A stretch of 9,213 nucleotides of DNA from an uncultured Bacillus sp. (lineage in GTDB: Bacteria > Bacillota > Bacilli > Bacillales > Cytobacillaceae): assembly GCA_937894355.1 (NCBI GenBank), contig CALCRD010000195.1, forward strand, positions 1 to 9,213. Direction: 5' to 3'. The stretch's first letter is position 1; each line of letters begins with the position of its first letter. Shown here one piece after another: positions 1 to 5,943 of this stretch. The notes beneath the pieces are model-generated. The model ran no database searches and had not been told where the DNA came from. It saw only the letters and a list, made by a program, of their open reading frames with translations. Both the position numbers and the translations under genes were made by a program.

Positions 1-303
1 CTTTCGGATGCTGTTACGATTCCCCTGTCTACATTCTTGGGAATCGTTGGACCCCTACGATTCCCCAATATGGCTACAATCGGGCATCAAGGGAATCGTT
101 CAACCCCAACGATTCCCTAAATAGATTTTAACTCGCTTCTTAGGAATCATTCAGCTCCAATGGTTCCCTTATTGATCTCAAAGGGAATTGTTTATATTTC
201 CAACTTTGTGAAACAAAGCATCTTAATCCATTTAAAGTAAATTCCCCTACCCTCTTTATGTTACCCTTTTACATATTTAGCGTCTTTTCCCAGTCCCGCC
301 AAC
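1..303. repeat. Dispersed hairpin repeat, family 1, copy A
   Basis: This is a non-coding element of about 300 bp that recurs in the same orientation at 5944-6245, with roughly 22 mismatches by eye (about 92-93% identity). It is packed with the decamer AACGATTCCC and its complement, which form successive hairpins. Hairpin 1 pairs 16-24 with 39-47. Hairpin 3 pairs 91-100 with 108-117 as a perfect 10-bp stem with a 7-nt loop. Hairpin 4 pairs 143-151 with 159-167, again with a 7-nt loop. A less regular tail (168-303) is equally conserved between the copies. The copy begins at the window edge, so its left boundary is unknown. I see no terminal inverted repeats, no transposase and no obvious target duplication. 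The function is unknown; it could be a non-autonomous mobile element or a structured transcript end. Confidence 0.9.
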
Positions 304-545
304 AGAATCGCTTTAGCAAACAATTATCCCAAGTCGAAAATACTATAAACAACAAAAAAGCTTCTGGATTTGTAATGAATTCTTCATAATTTATTAGCAA
401 TTTTTTCCTCTAGCTGGAGAAACTTATTTTTTCCAAAAGCAGTAAATTGAAAGCGGAAATATTTCGTTCTGTTTGCCTTAGTTTGAATCGAACTTGGCAT
501 AAATGTCCATAATAAAATAAAGATTAATGGTAAAGGATGATTTCT
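304..545. other. Intergenic region upstream of the DUF3189 gene
   Basis: This AT-rich stretch has no convincing gene. A solitary 14-mer of the form GCGGAAATATTTCG at 453-466 resembles the core of the second repeat family at 8806-8990. A weak promoter-like TTGGCA lies near 494, but no good -10 box sits at the right spacing, so no promoter is called. Nothing else is recognised. Confidence 0.4.
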
Positions 546-1058
546 GTGATTTATATTTATAACGATTATGGCGGGACACATACCACGTCATTAGCTGCAG
601 CCTATCATTTAAAGCAACTACCTCAATCGGAACAAAAACTAACCACGGAAGAAATACTAAATGTACAGTTTTTCAATAAACTAACAAACAAGGATTTTGG
701 GAAGATTATTTTTCACGGGACAGATGATGAAGGCAACTCAGTTTATACGATTGGGCGCAAAAGGAACAAACTTGTTGTTCCAGCATTAAAAGATTTGATT
801 ATTCTCCTAAAAGGAAAATTTCATTTTGATGAAAAGATCATTCTATCTAATACATCACCTACTGTCCCAATTGTTATGTCAATGGGGGGATTTTTCTCAA
901 GAGGATTGAAAATTGACTTTATCGGTGTGCCGTTATTAGTAAGAGGAGCTAAACAATGCTGTGATAATATTTACCGATTGGTTGAAAACACCAAAGAGGT
1001 TGGTAGAAATTCGTTGAATGAAAATGTGATTGTTTTAGAAAATAAAATGTATAAGTAA
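546..1058 (+). CDS. DUF3189 family protein
   Basis: The protein has about 170 residues and is soluble, with no signal peptide or membrane segment. It is recognised as DUF3189, a Bacilli/Clostridia family of unknown function, from the N-terminal strand followed by YNDYGGTHTTSLAAAYHL, the mid-protein FHGTDDEGN and the later SMGGFFSRGLKIDFIGVPLL block. The glycine-rich GGTHTT after the first strand looks like a nucleotide or phosphate-binding turn, but this is inference. The preferred start is GTG at 546, because AAAGGA at 532-537 sits 8 nt upstream of it. The ATG at 537 overlaps that Shine-Dalgarno and would add three residues. The gene is monocistronic, and convergent with the broken helicase on the other strand. 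No frameshift or missing block is seen, so this is one of the few intact genes in the left half. Confidence 0.9.
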   Translation: MIYIYNDYGGTHTTSLAAAYHLKQLPQSEQKLTTEEILNVQFFNKLTNKDFGKIIFHGTDDEGNSVYTIGRKRNKLVVPALKDLIILLKGKFHFDEKIILSNTSPTVPIVMSMGGFFSRGLKIDFIGVPLLVRGAKQCCDNIYRLVENTKEVGRNSLNENVIVLENKMYK

Positions 1059-1134
1059 GTATGTGTGAGTCGTTTGTTCCATCAAAGGGAGCCCTTAAAT
1101 CCATTCTATTTCCCCTCGAACCCAACTTCGTTTA

Positions 1135-1153
1135 CTAATCAACCCCTGATTAG
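1135..1153. other. Small hairpin between convergent genes
   Basis: CTAATCA and TGATTAG form a 7-bp stem with a 5-nt ACCCC loop, 77 bases after the DUF3189 stop. No T-run follows, so it is a weak terminator candidate at best. A second, imperfect pairing (CGCCTA at 1191-1196 with TAGGCG at 1228-1233) lies just downstream of the helicase relic on the other strand and might have been its terminator. The rest of 1059-1256 shows nothing else. Confidence 0.3.
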
Positions 1154-1256
1154 ACACCCTCTTCATTCCTTTTGTTTCTAAATCCATCTCCGCCTAAAAG
1201 AAACAGCTCCGTGAAACAAGATTTTTCTAGGCGTCCCTGTGAATAATCCAATTAGG

Positions 1257-1484
1257 TTACAAATACCCGTCCCCACGTTTCAAAAATGGTGTGATCTCTT
1301 GAGAATATGTCAAATTCAATTGATGCATGGCTCTTGTACAGGCAATCTAAATGTACTTTTTTGCTTCAATTACTTCTCTGTTTATTGTTTAAATTTTATC
1401 ATTTAAAGTTTCAAATTCCTTGTTAAGTTTGGTCAATACTACCTCAAGATGCTGTCTTTCCTCTTCCTCCGTTCGATTAATCAC
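1257..1484 (-). pseudogene. helD: HelD-like superfamily 1 helicase relic, internal deletion
   Basis: Intact HelD-type enzymes are about 700-780-residue UvrD-like ATPases that recycle stalled RNA polymerase. Only about 75 codons remain here, in a single frame. They start at GTG (1482-1484) behind a good GGAGGT at 1491-1496 with 6-nt spacing. The first part, beginning VINRTEEEERQHLEVVLTKL and ending INREVIEAKKYI, has the charged coiled-coil look of a HelD N-terminus. It is followed directly by IACTRAMHQLNLTYSQEI, which fits helicase motif VI and the C-terminal end of the family. The whole ATPase core (Walker A, Walker B, Q motif) is missing between them. Two in-frame stops are present, one after NDKI and one exactly at the junction. 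The relic cannot be functional. It lay directly behind the propeller-like gene, so the two probably formed an operon. Confidence 0.72.
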
Positions 1485-1498
1485 AAATACACCTCCAG

Positions 1499-2211
1499 TT
1501 ATTCGATTATCCATTGGATATTATTAGCATCTATGAACCTTGTACTTTCCTTTGTAGATAAATCCATTATATAAGTATGACCAAACGAATTGTTAACTAA
1601 ACTTTCTAATAGAGTTCCAGTGGGTGTTAAATGTTCCATCGAATGAAAAACTAAATATTCCCATCTGGTGAAAATCCAATCGGACCATATCCTGTAAATT
1701 TCTCATCGTAAATACCATGGAATTTTTTAATCGTTTTTTCCTTCCCGTTTTCTGACAGATAGAGAGAACCCTTTTTTGAAATAGCAGTACGATTATTATT
1801 TTCATTCTGTATATAATCTGTTTTTGTCATCATGTCTTCTTTCCGAATAAAAATCGGTGTTTTTTCGCCATCTTTTAGGGAAAACAAACTCCAATCTCCA
1901 TCATTCATAGCAGTGAAAAAGATCGTTTGACTGGTATTGTCATAATAGAAATCAACAATATTATCATTATAGCTACCAAAGCTATCCTTCCCTTTTCCTT
2001 TATGGCTATAAATCAATGTTTCATTTTTTAGTGTAGCATCGGATTTAAATAGAGTAATTACCCCATCGACTCTTTTCGAATAATAAATCGTTCCTTCTAG
2101 GTCAGCTAATTGTTCTGAATGCATGGTGCTACTAAAATAATGAAAAACATTAAGAAAAATAAAAATGAGGACTGTTAATAAAAGAGCTCCAACTATTAAT
2201 TTCTTCATCAT
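1499..2211 (-). pseudogene. Membrane-anchored propeller-like protein, frameshifted
   Basis: The first frame (1651-2211, 186 codons) begins MMKKLIVGALLL behind GGAG with 9-nt spacing. It has one N-terminal hydrophobic segment (about residues 4-25), probably an uncleaved signal anchor, so the rest would lie outside the membrane. The outer part has short strand-turn units such as GTIYYSKRVDG, TIFFTAMNDGDWSLFSLKDG and GFSPDGNI, which resemble TolB-like propeller blades. It stops immediately after SPDGNI. The next frame continues without interruption for 50 more codons, starting VFHSMEHLTPTG and ending IQWIIE at the TAA at 1499-1501. One missing T near 1652 would restore a protein of about 237 residues. 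No specific family is recognised. The restored stop lies 2 bp from the Shine-Dalgarno of the helicase relic. Confidence 0.65.
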
Positions 2212-2558
2212 CCAATATCACTCCAAAAATACCAATTTTATTGTTTAAACATGGAACTTTAATAAAAGAATTCCCAAAATTATTTCTTTGTTTTACCTCC
2301 TCTTCCTAACCGTGTAAGTCTGATTTCCCTTAGAACAAGTTCATAATTTGGCCTTTGTTTCTATCATCCTTCCATAACATACCTATTTTTCACAACAGTG
2401 TTATTATTCATCGTTTGGTGTAATTTTACACTATTTGCATTATGGATTCAATCAATATTTTTCCATTTTTTAGGCAAAAATTTCCACATCATTTTAGACA
2501 ATTAGAAAAAGCCCAATAGAAATGTACTCTTTCTTTTCCAACCAAGGGTAAATACAGA
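2212..2558. other. Intergenic region without a recognised gene
   Basis: This AT-rich stretch shows no coding pattern on either strand. GTGTAATTTTACAC at 2418-2431 is a palindrome with 6-bp arms around a 2-base centre and could be an operator, but no promoter or matching gene supports this. The right end (about 2505-2558) may be heavily decayed upstream sequence of the GNAT relic, since SFFSNQG can be read near 2529-2549. That reading is weak. Confidence 0.35.
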
Positions 2559-2583
2559 GAAATTCGGGGTGATGAAATGAAGT

Positions 2584-2779
2584 TTCATAAAAGAACTCTT
2601 AAATTGGGCGGAACTGAACCCCTTAATTGAGAAAGTAAGTTTAGGTGTCTTATCTACAAACCAGCGGGCTATCGAATTGTACAAAAGTATGGGATTTGTT
2701 GAAGAGGACGTAAAATTAAGAGGTAAAGTTTAGTGAGGACTTATATGTAGATGACATTCTTATGTATAAATTTGTTTAA
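2584..2779 (+). pseudogene. GNAT N-acetyltransferase relic (C-terminal half)
   Basis: GNAT enzymes transfer the acetyl group of acetyl-CoA to amines. The frame from 2584 reads FIKELLNWAELNPLIEKVSL, then GVLSTNQRAIELYKSMGFVE. This is the typical end of the fold, with the N-x-x-A-x-x-L-Y-x-x-x-G-F signature. The frame then drifts and stops at 2731-2733. A second frame resumes at 2726 with KFSEDLYVDDILMYKFV and ends at a proper TAA (2777-2779). Adding one G near 2707 and one A near 2718 would join the two as EEGRKIKEVKFSED. Upstream of 2584 there is an in-frame TGA (2578-2580), and the acetyl-CoA-binding loop and N-terminal half cannot be recognised. The substrate cannot be inferred. Confidence 0.75.
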
Positions 2780-2941
2780 ACCCTTGCCCCGAATGAAATA
2801 TTCGCCAAAAAAACGGTCTAAATTATGGCGGCAATATTATTATCACCACTAAATAACAGGAAAGTGAACATTATTTTGCAAGAGTTTATCATTATTATAG
2901 AAGTGGGATATTATGAAAAAATTGATTATCGGAGGTAAGTC

Positions 2942-3337
2942 GTGGAAAATAAAAACTGTGACTTGATACACCCAAACGGTGTCAAGGAAAAGAAACTAGA
3001 TTTGATTGATGGCTACACGATTAAGTACCATGCAAACGGTCAAACAATTTGGTCAAATGGAAAAATGATTGATGGTAATCCAGACGGCTATTGGGAATGG
3101 TATCTTCCTGATGGTACAATAAAGCGTTCTAGATATTTTGTCATTGGTGAGCCAGTTGGTGAATGGGTCACCTATGACAGTAAGGGTGAAAAACACAAAA
3201 CTACCAATCGTAGTAAAAAACTCATTTGCAATAGTAAATTGCAAATGAGTTTTCTTAGCATTCAGCACAGGCCAGGTGGAAAAATCACACCCATGATCAA
3301 AATGTTGAAAGATGTTTATAGCATCTCTGTCCCCTAG
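2942..3337 (+). CDS. MORN/YwqK-like repeat protein, stop apparently lost
   Basis: The GTG start at 2942 is fixed by GGAGGT at 2931-2936 with 5-nt spacing. Residues about 25-80 contain MORN-type units (YHANGQTIWSNGKMIDGNPDGYWEWYLPDG is split here as YHANGQTIWSNGK, then GYWEWYLPDG, then GEWVTYDSKGEK), as in the YwqK-like family often described as antitoxin-like. The role here is unknown. The last roughly 43 residues do not look like protein of this family: they are encoded by a perfect terminator hairpin and the sequence beyond it, up to the stop of the convergent permease gene. If the run of five A at 3189-3193 had six, the frame would end GEKTQNYQS at a tandem TAG-TAA (3211-3216) directly before the hairpin, giving about 91 residues. 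I therefore think 2942-3213 is the ancestral gene. No toxin partner is seen next to it. Confidence 0.65.
   Translation: MENKNCDLIHPNGVKEKKLDLIDGYTIKYHANGQTIWSNGKMIDGNPDGYWEWYLPDGTIKRSRYFVIGEPVGEWVTYDSKGEKHKTTNRSKKLICNSKLQMSFLSIQHRPGGKITPMIKMLKDVYSISVP
3217..3253. terminator. Bidirectional Rho-independent terminator
   Basis: A perfect 16-bp inverted repeat pairs 3217-3232 with 3238-3253 around the 5-nt loop AGTAA. On the minus strand it is followed by six T, and on the plus strand by TTTTCTT. It lies between the convergent MORN-like gene and the ABC operon, and serves both. In the plus strand it is at present inside the open frame of the MORN-like gene, which argues that the gene lost its stop. 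Confidence 0.9.
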
Positions 3338-3338
3338 T

Positions 3339-4283
3339 TTAGGACGCCACGTCTCTACGTGTAAAAAGGAGCCAGGATATTAGATTGAACACGATGAAAT
3401 AGACAGCGAGCACTCCGATGGAAAAGGATAATGTCATTCCCTCTTGGAAAGGACGTCCGGTCAGGTGTTGGGTGAGATCGGTGTTGGCAAACAACAGGTA
3501 CTTGCTCCAATCGAACCGCTGCAGTGCCTCCATAACAATATTACCTGCAAACAAGGCGCCGATGGAAAACCCGATAGCCATCGCACTGCTTCGGAATGCG
3601 GACGAGATCATAAAGGCCATGGTTACGTACATGACCGTGGATACACCGCCTAGCATATACGTTTTCCACAGATTGAGGACCATATTCCTTTCGATGATTT
3701 GTCCTTCCGCATTCATGCTGATTAACGGTAGATCCATGTATCCAAAACCGTATAAGATTCCATTGACTGCGATGGAAATCACAAACAAAATGAGTAACAA
3801 CAGCATGCTAAACAATAGGAAAGAGATATACTTGGAGACGAGGATCTTGAATCGGCTAGCTGGCCGGATAAGTAGCAGCTTGATTGTGCCGGACGAAAAT
3901 TCGCCTGCCAGACTGTCTCCTGCAATGATGATGGTGAAGATGGTAATCACTATTATCATACTGGCGGAACCGTTCACACCATCCCACATCGTGCCCTCCG
4001 TCGAGCGAATATTCTGCTCCAAATGATATTCGTTAAGAGCAATTCGTTGCTGGTAGAATCTTCGGTCGTCTTTACCAAGTTCGGGCTGCTTTAGAATTTG
4101 GCTCCATTGCTGATTATCCTGTTGAAGTTTTGCTCGCCAGCCTTCATCTTGGACCTTTTTCCCATCCGAATGCCATTCAAGAAAGTTAACAAAAAGGACA
4201 AAAGCTACCATAAGTCCAACCAATATCCACGTTCGCATCCGACGGTATATTTTCATATTTTCATTGAGAACTAGATTAACCAA
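3339..4283 (-). CDS. ABC-2 type transporter permease
   Basis: This integral membrane subunit of an ABC exporter has about 314 residues. Six hydrophobic segments are visible, at roughly residues 22-38, 110-127, 155-178, 213-232, 236-254 and 287-309. A large polar extracytoplasmic loop (about 40-108) lies between the first two, as in BcrB-like ABC-2 permeases. The EFSSGTIKLLLIRP stretch after the second segment is the usual cytoplasmic coupling helix region, and the protein ends in LLFTRRDVAS, typical of the family. The start is probably TTG at 4283, because GGAGG at 4293-4297 is 9 nt upstream of it. The GTG at 4292 directly abuts that Shine-Dalgarno. The gene overlaps the ATPase gene by 8 nt, so the two are translationally coupled. 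The substrate is unknown; a peptide antibiotic or a similar toxic compound is the family expectation. Confidence 0.94.
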   Translation of the reverse strand: MVNLVLNENMKIYRRMRTWILVGLMVAFVLFVNFLEWHSDGKKVQDEGWRAKLQQDNQQWSQILKQPELGKDDRRFYQQRIALNEYHLEQNIRSTEGTMWDGVNGSASMIIVITIFTIIIAGDSLAGEFSSGTIKLLLIRPASRFKILVSKYISFLLFSMLLLLILFVISIAVNGILYGFGYMDLPLISMNAEGQIIERNMVLNLWKTYMLGGVSTVMYVTMAFMISSAFRSSAMAIGFSIGALFAGNIVMEALQRFDWSKYLLFANTDLTQHLTGRPFQEGMTLSFSIGVLAVYFIVFNLISWLLFTRRDVAS

Positions 4284-5208
4284 TTTGTCCACCCTCCGTT
4301 ATTTCCAAGAATCGTTCTTCCAAAGATTGGACAACCTGCTGAACTCCATAGATACGAATATGGTTCTGCATCAGCCTTTCTAGAATGTCCGGGATGTGTT
4401 CCCGCTCGGTTGTGACTTCGACGAGCCCGTCCTGCGTCAGTTTGACATCTTGGATGCCTTCCATCTGCTTAATGGTCATCAACGCCTGTTCCAGTGGCTG
4501 TGCTTGGATTAGATACGTTTGAATTTGATCATTCCCCTGGGTAAAATGCTGAATTGGCATCACATTGACCAGCTTGCCACTTTGGAGGATGGCGACCCGG
4601 TCGCACATGAGCTCCATCTCGGACAACAAATGGCTTGAGACGACAACGGTGATTCCTTCCGTCCGGGCCAAATGCCGCAAATAATCGCGCAGCTCGCGAA
4701 TCCCTACTGGATCAAGACCGTTCGTCGGTTCGTCGAGAATCAGCAAAGATGGCCGATGCAGCAATGCTTGGGCGACTCCGAGACGCTGGCGCATGCCGAG
4801 CGAGTACTTTTTGACTTTGTCATGAATGCGGTTTTCTAGCTTTACTAGCGACACAACTTCGTCAATCCGTTCCTTGGTCACCCCCGGCACCATGCGGGCG
4901 TAGTGAACGAGGTTATGGTAGCCACTCAGATACTTGTACATTTCTGGACTTTCTACGATGGCACCTACGTGGCGAATCGCCTGCTCGAATTCGGTTTTGA
5001 TATTTTTCCCCTTAATCAGTATCTGACCCTTGGTTATCGACATCAGTCCGACGATCATGCGGATTGTGGTTGTTTTACCTGCACCATTTGGACCAAGGAA
5101 GCCGAAAATTTCTCCTTGTGGCACATCAAATGAAAGATCGTTGATGATGGTGGTTCGGCCAATTTTTTTGGTCACATTTCTTAAGCTGATAATTGGTTCA
5201 TTACTCAT
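4276..5208 (-). CDS. ABC transporter ATP-binding protein, BcrA-like
   Basis: This 310-residue cytoplasmic ATPase powers the adjacent permease. Walker A GPNGAGKTT is at residues 39-47 and the variant Q-loop VESPEMY at about 85-91 (E in place of Q, common in the BcrA group). The signature YSLGMRQRLG is at 135-144, Walker B LLILDEPTNGLDP at 155-167 with catalytic E160, and the H-loop histidine is at 193. The C-terminal 90 residues form the accessory domain typical of DrrA/BcrA-like exporters. The ATG at 5208 has GGAGGT at 5214-5219 with 5-nt spacing. All catalytic residues are present, so the gene is judged functional. It is first in a two-gene operon with the permease. No two-component system or MarR/TetR regulator is next to it. 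Sampled lines are near 50% G+C against about 30-35% in the flanks, which suggests acquisition from a more GC-rich Bacillota; that is inference. Confidence 0.97.
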   Translation of the reverse strand: MSNEPIISLRNVTKKIGRTTIINDLSFDVPQGEIFGFLGPNGAGKTTTIRMIVGLMSITKGQILIKGKNIKTEFEQAIRHVGAIVESPEMYKYLSGYHNLVHYARMVPGVTKERIDEVVSLVKLENRIHDKVKKYSLGMRQRLGVAQALLHRPSLLILDEPTNGLDPVGIRELRDYLRHLARTEGITVVVSSHLLSEMELMCDRVAILQSGKLVNVMPIQHFTQGNDQIQTYLIQAQPLEQALMTIKQMEGIQDVKLTQDGLVEVTTEREHIPDILERLMQNHIRIYGVQQVVQSLEERFLEITEGGQIG

Positions 5209-5261
5209 ACTGGACCTCCGTTAATGATAGATTCGGACGTTTCTTCCTTTTATTAACAATG

Positions 5262-5383
5262 CTAAACTTGCGAGAATTCCTCATTCTGGTCAATATAGGT
5301 TAATAGTTTTAAAAACTGATACAAAGCAAGAACTGGAGTTCCAATAAGAATAGCAGCTATTTTTTTAAAAACAGGGTCGACAT
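5262..5383 (-). pseudogene. DUF2975 (YoaS-like) membrane protein relic
   Basis: The ATG at 5381-5383 opens MSTLFLK, the usual start of DUF2975 proteins. The frame then breaks in a run of seven A (T at 5360-5366 on the plus strand). One more A would continue it as KIAAILIGTPVLAL, the first membrane segment. That is followed immediately by YQFLKLLTYIDQNEEFSQ, a block that in the family lies some 50 residues further on, after the second membrane segment. So the relic combines a homopolymer frameshift with an internal in-frame deletion, and it ends at a TAG (5262-5264) without the last two helices. DUF2975 genes usually precede a small Cro/CI-like regulator; none is found here, because the ABC operon begins directly downstream. 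The assignment rests on remembered family pattern and needs a profile search. Confidence 0.55.
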
Positions 5384-5529
5384 TTGTTATATAAAAAGCA
5401 TCTTACTAATATAGTGTCATTTTGAAAGTTAACACACAGTTTATTGTTTTTCAATAAATTTTTATTTATTTTAGTAGTATTTTTATTGATAACCAATAAT
5501 TAGTTTTAATAAAGGCTTAACATAAAAAA
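5384..5529. other. AT-rich spacer, nothing recognised
   Basis: This very AT-rich stretch contains no coding pattern, hairpin of note or Shine-Dalgarno. It precedes the DUF2975 relic on the minus strand, and no promoter with acceptable -35 and -10 spacing was found for it. Confidence 0.35.
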
Positions 5530-5555
5530 AGCATTCTTCATTATAAAGAAATGCT
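5530..5555 (-). terminator. Terminator-like hairpin, minus strand
   Basis: Read on the minus strand, AGCATTTCTT and AAGAATGCT pair with one bulged T around a 7-nt loop, and a run of T follows. It is the second of two terminator-like structures downstream of the VOC relic. Confidence 0.6.
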
Positions 5556-5583
5556 CAAAAATGTAAACTATTCAATTGTAAAA

Positions 5584-5620
5584 AGCCTAATTCTCACCAT
5601 GGAAATTGAGACAATAGGCT
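5584..5620 (-). terminator. Rho-independent terminator of the VOC relic
   Basis: On the minus strand, AGCCTA pairs with TAGGCT (6 bp). After a small internal loop, TCTCA pairs with TGAGA (5 bp), around a loop of about 10 nt. TTTTT follows directly. It lies about 80 nt downstream of the VOC stop codon, as expected for that gene's own terminator. Confidence 0.7.
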
Positions 5621-5698
5621 TGTTTCTTTTCTCAATTACCTGCCCTATTATTGAATAATGATCACCATACAGTAAAAAAAACTTTATGTTACAACTCG

Positions 5699-5806
5699 TT
5701 ATTTCTCCCAAAGCTCGACCAGCCGCCCTTCAGGATCTTCAATCCACACAAACTTACCAAATTCACTAATCTCTTTTTTCTTTGAACCAACGATGCCGGA
5801 AATTCG
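5699..5806 (-). pseudogene. VOC (glyoxalase-fold) protein, C-terminal relic
   Basis: The frame ends GKFVWIEDPEGRLVELWEK at a TAA (5699-5701). The pattern F-x-W-x-x-D-P-E-G-x-x-V/I-E-L-W is the diagnostic last strand of vicinal-oxygen-chelate proteins, and its E (in VELW) is normally a metal ligand. Only about 30 codons are left. Upstream in the same frame a TAG stands at about 5807-5809, and the sequence no longer resembles the family, so the first three quarters of a protein of about 120-130 residues are gone. The terminators at 5530-5620 belong to this former gene. The truncation point is close to the ATG at 5793 of an unrelated plus-strand reading frame, probably a deletion or recombination junction. 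Confidence 0.75.
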
Positions 5807-5943
5807 CTATTTGGATAAGCTAATCGATGAGTTAGCAAAGGGAAAAGCGATGAAGAAAAAAAGATTTTATATCATTAATATTCCATTTTGCCTATTGGGT
5901 TGTAAAATTTGGCAGTTAATAGCCAACTTTTTGCCAACTTTTA

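Noticed and set aside
384..581. A 65-codon minus-strand open frame upstream of DUF3189.
   Set aside because: It has no ribosome site, overlaps the start of a real gene and shows no family pattern.
2418..2431. Palindrome GTGTAATTTTACAC as an operator site.
   Set aside because: There is only one copy, it matches no regulator consensus I can assert, and there is no intact gene or promoter beside it.
2942..3213. A YwqK-type toxin-antitoxin pair.
   Set aside because: The MORN-like units resemble proteins labelled as YwqK antitoxins, but no toxin gene is adjacent and that label itself is weakly founded.
3418..4026. A 202-codon plus-strand open frame opposite the permease.
   Set aside because: It is a shadow on the opposite strand of a clear six-segment permease and has no ribosome site. 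The same holds for 3444-3653, 4903-5133 and 5030-5224.
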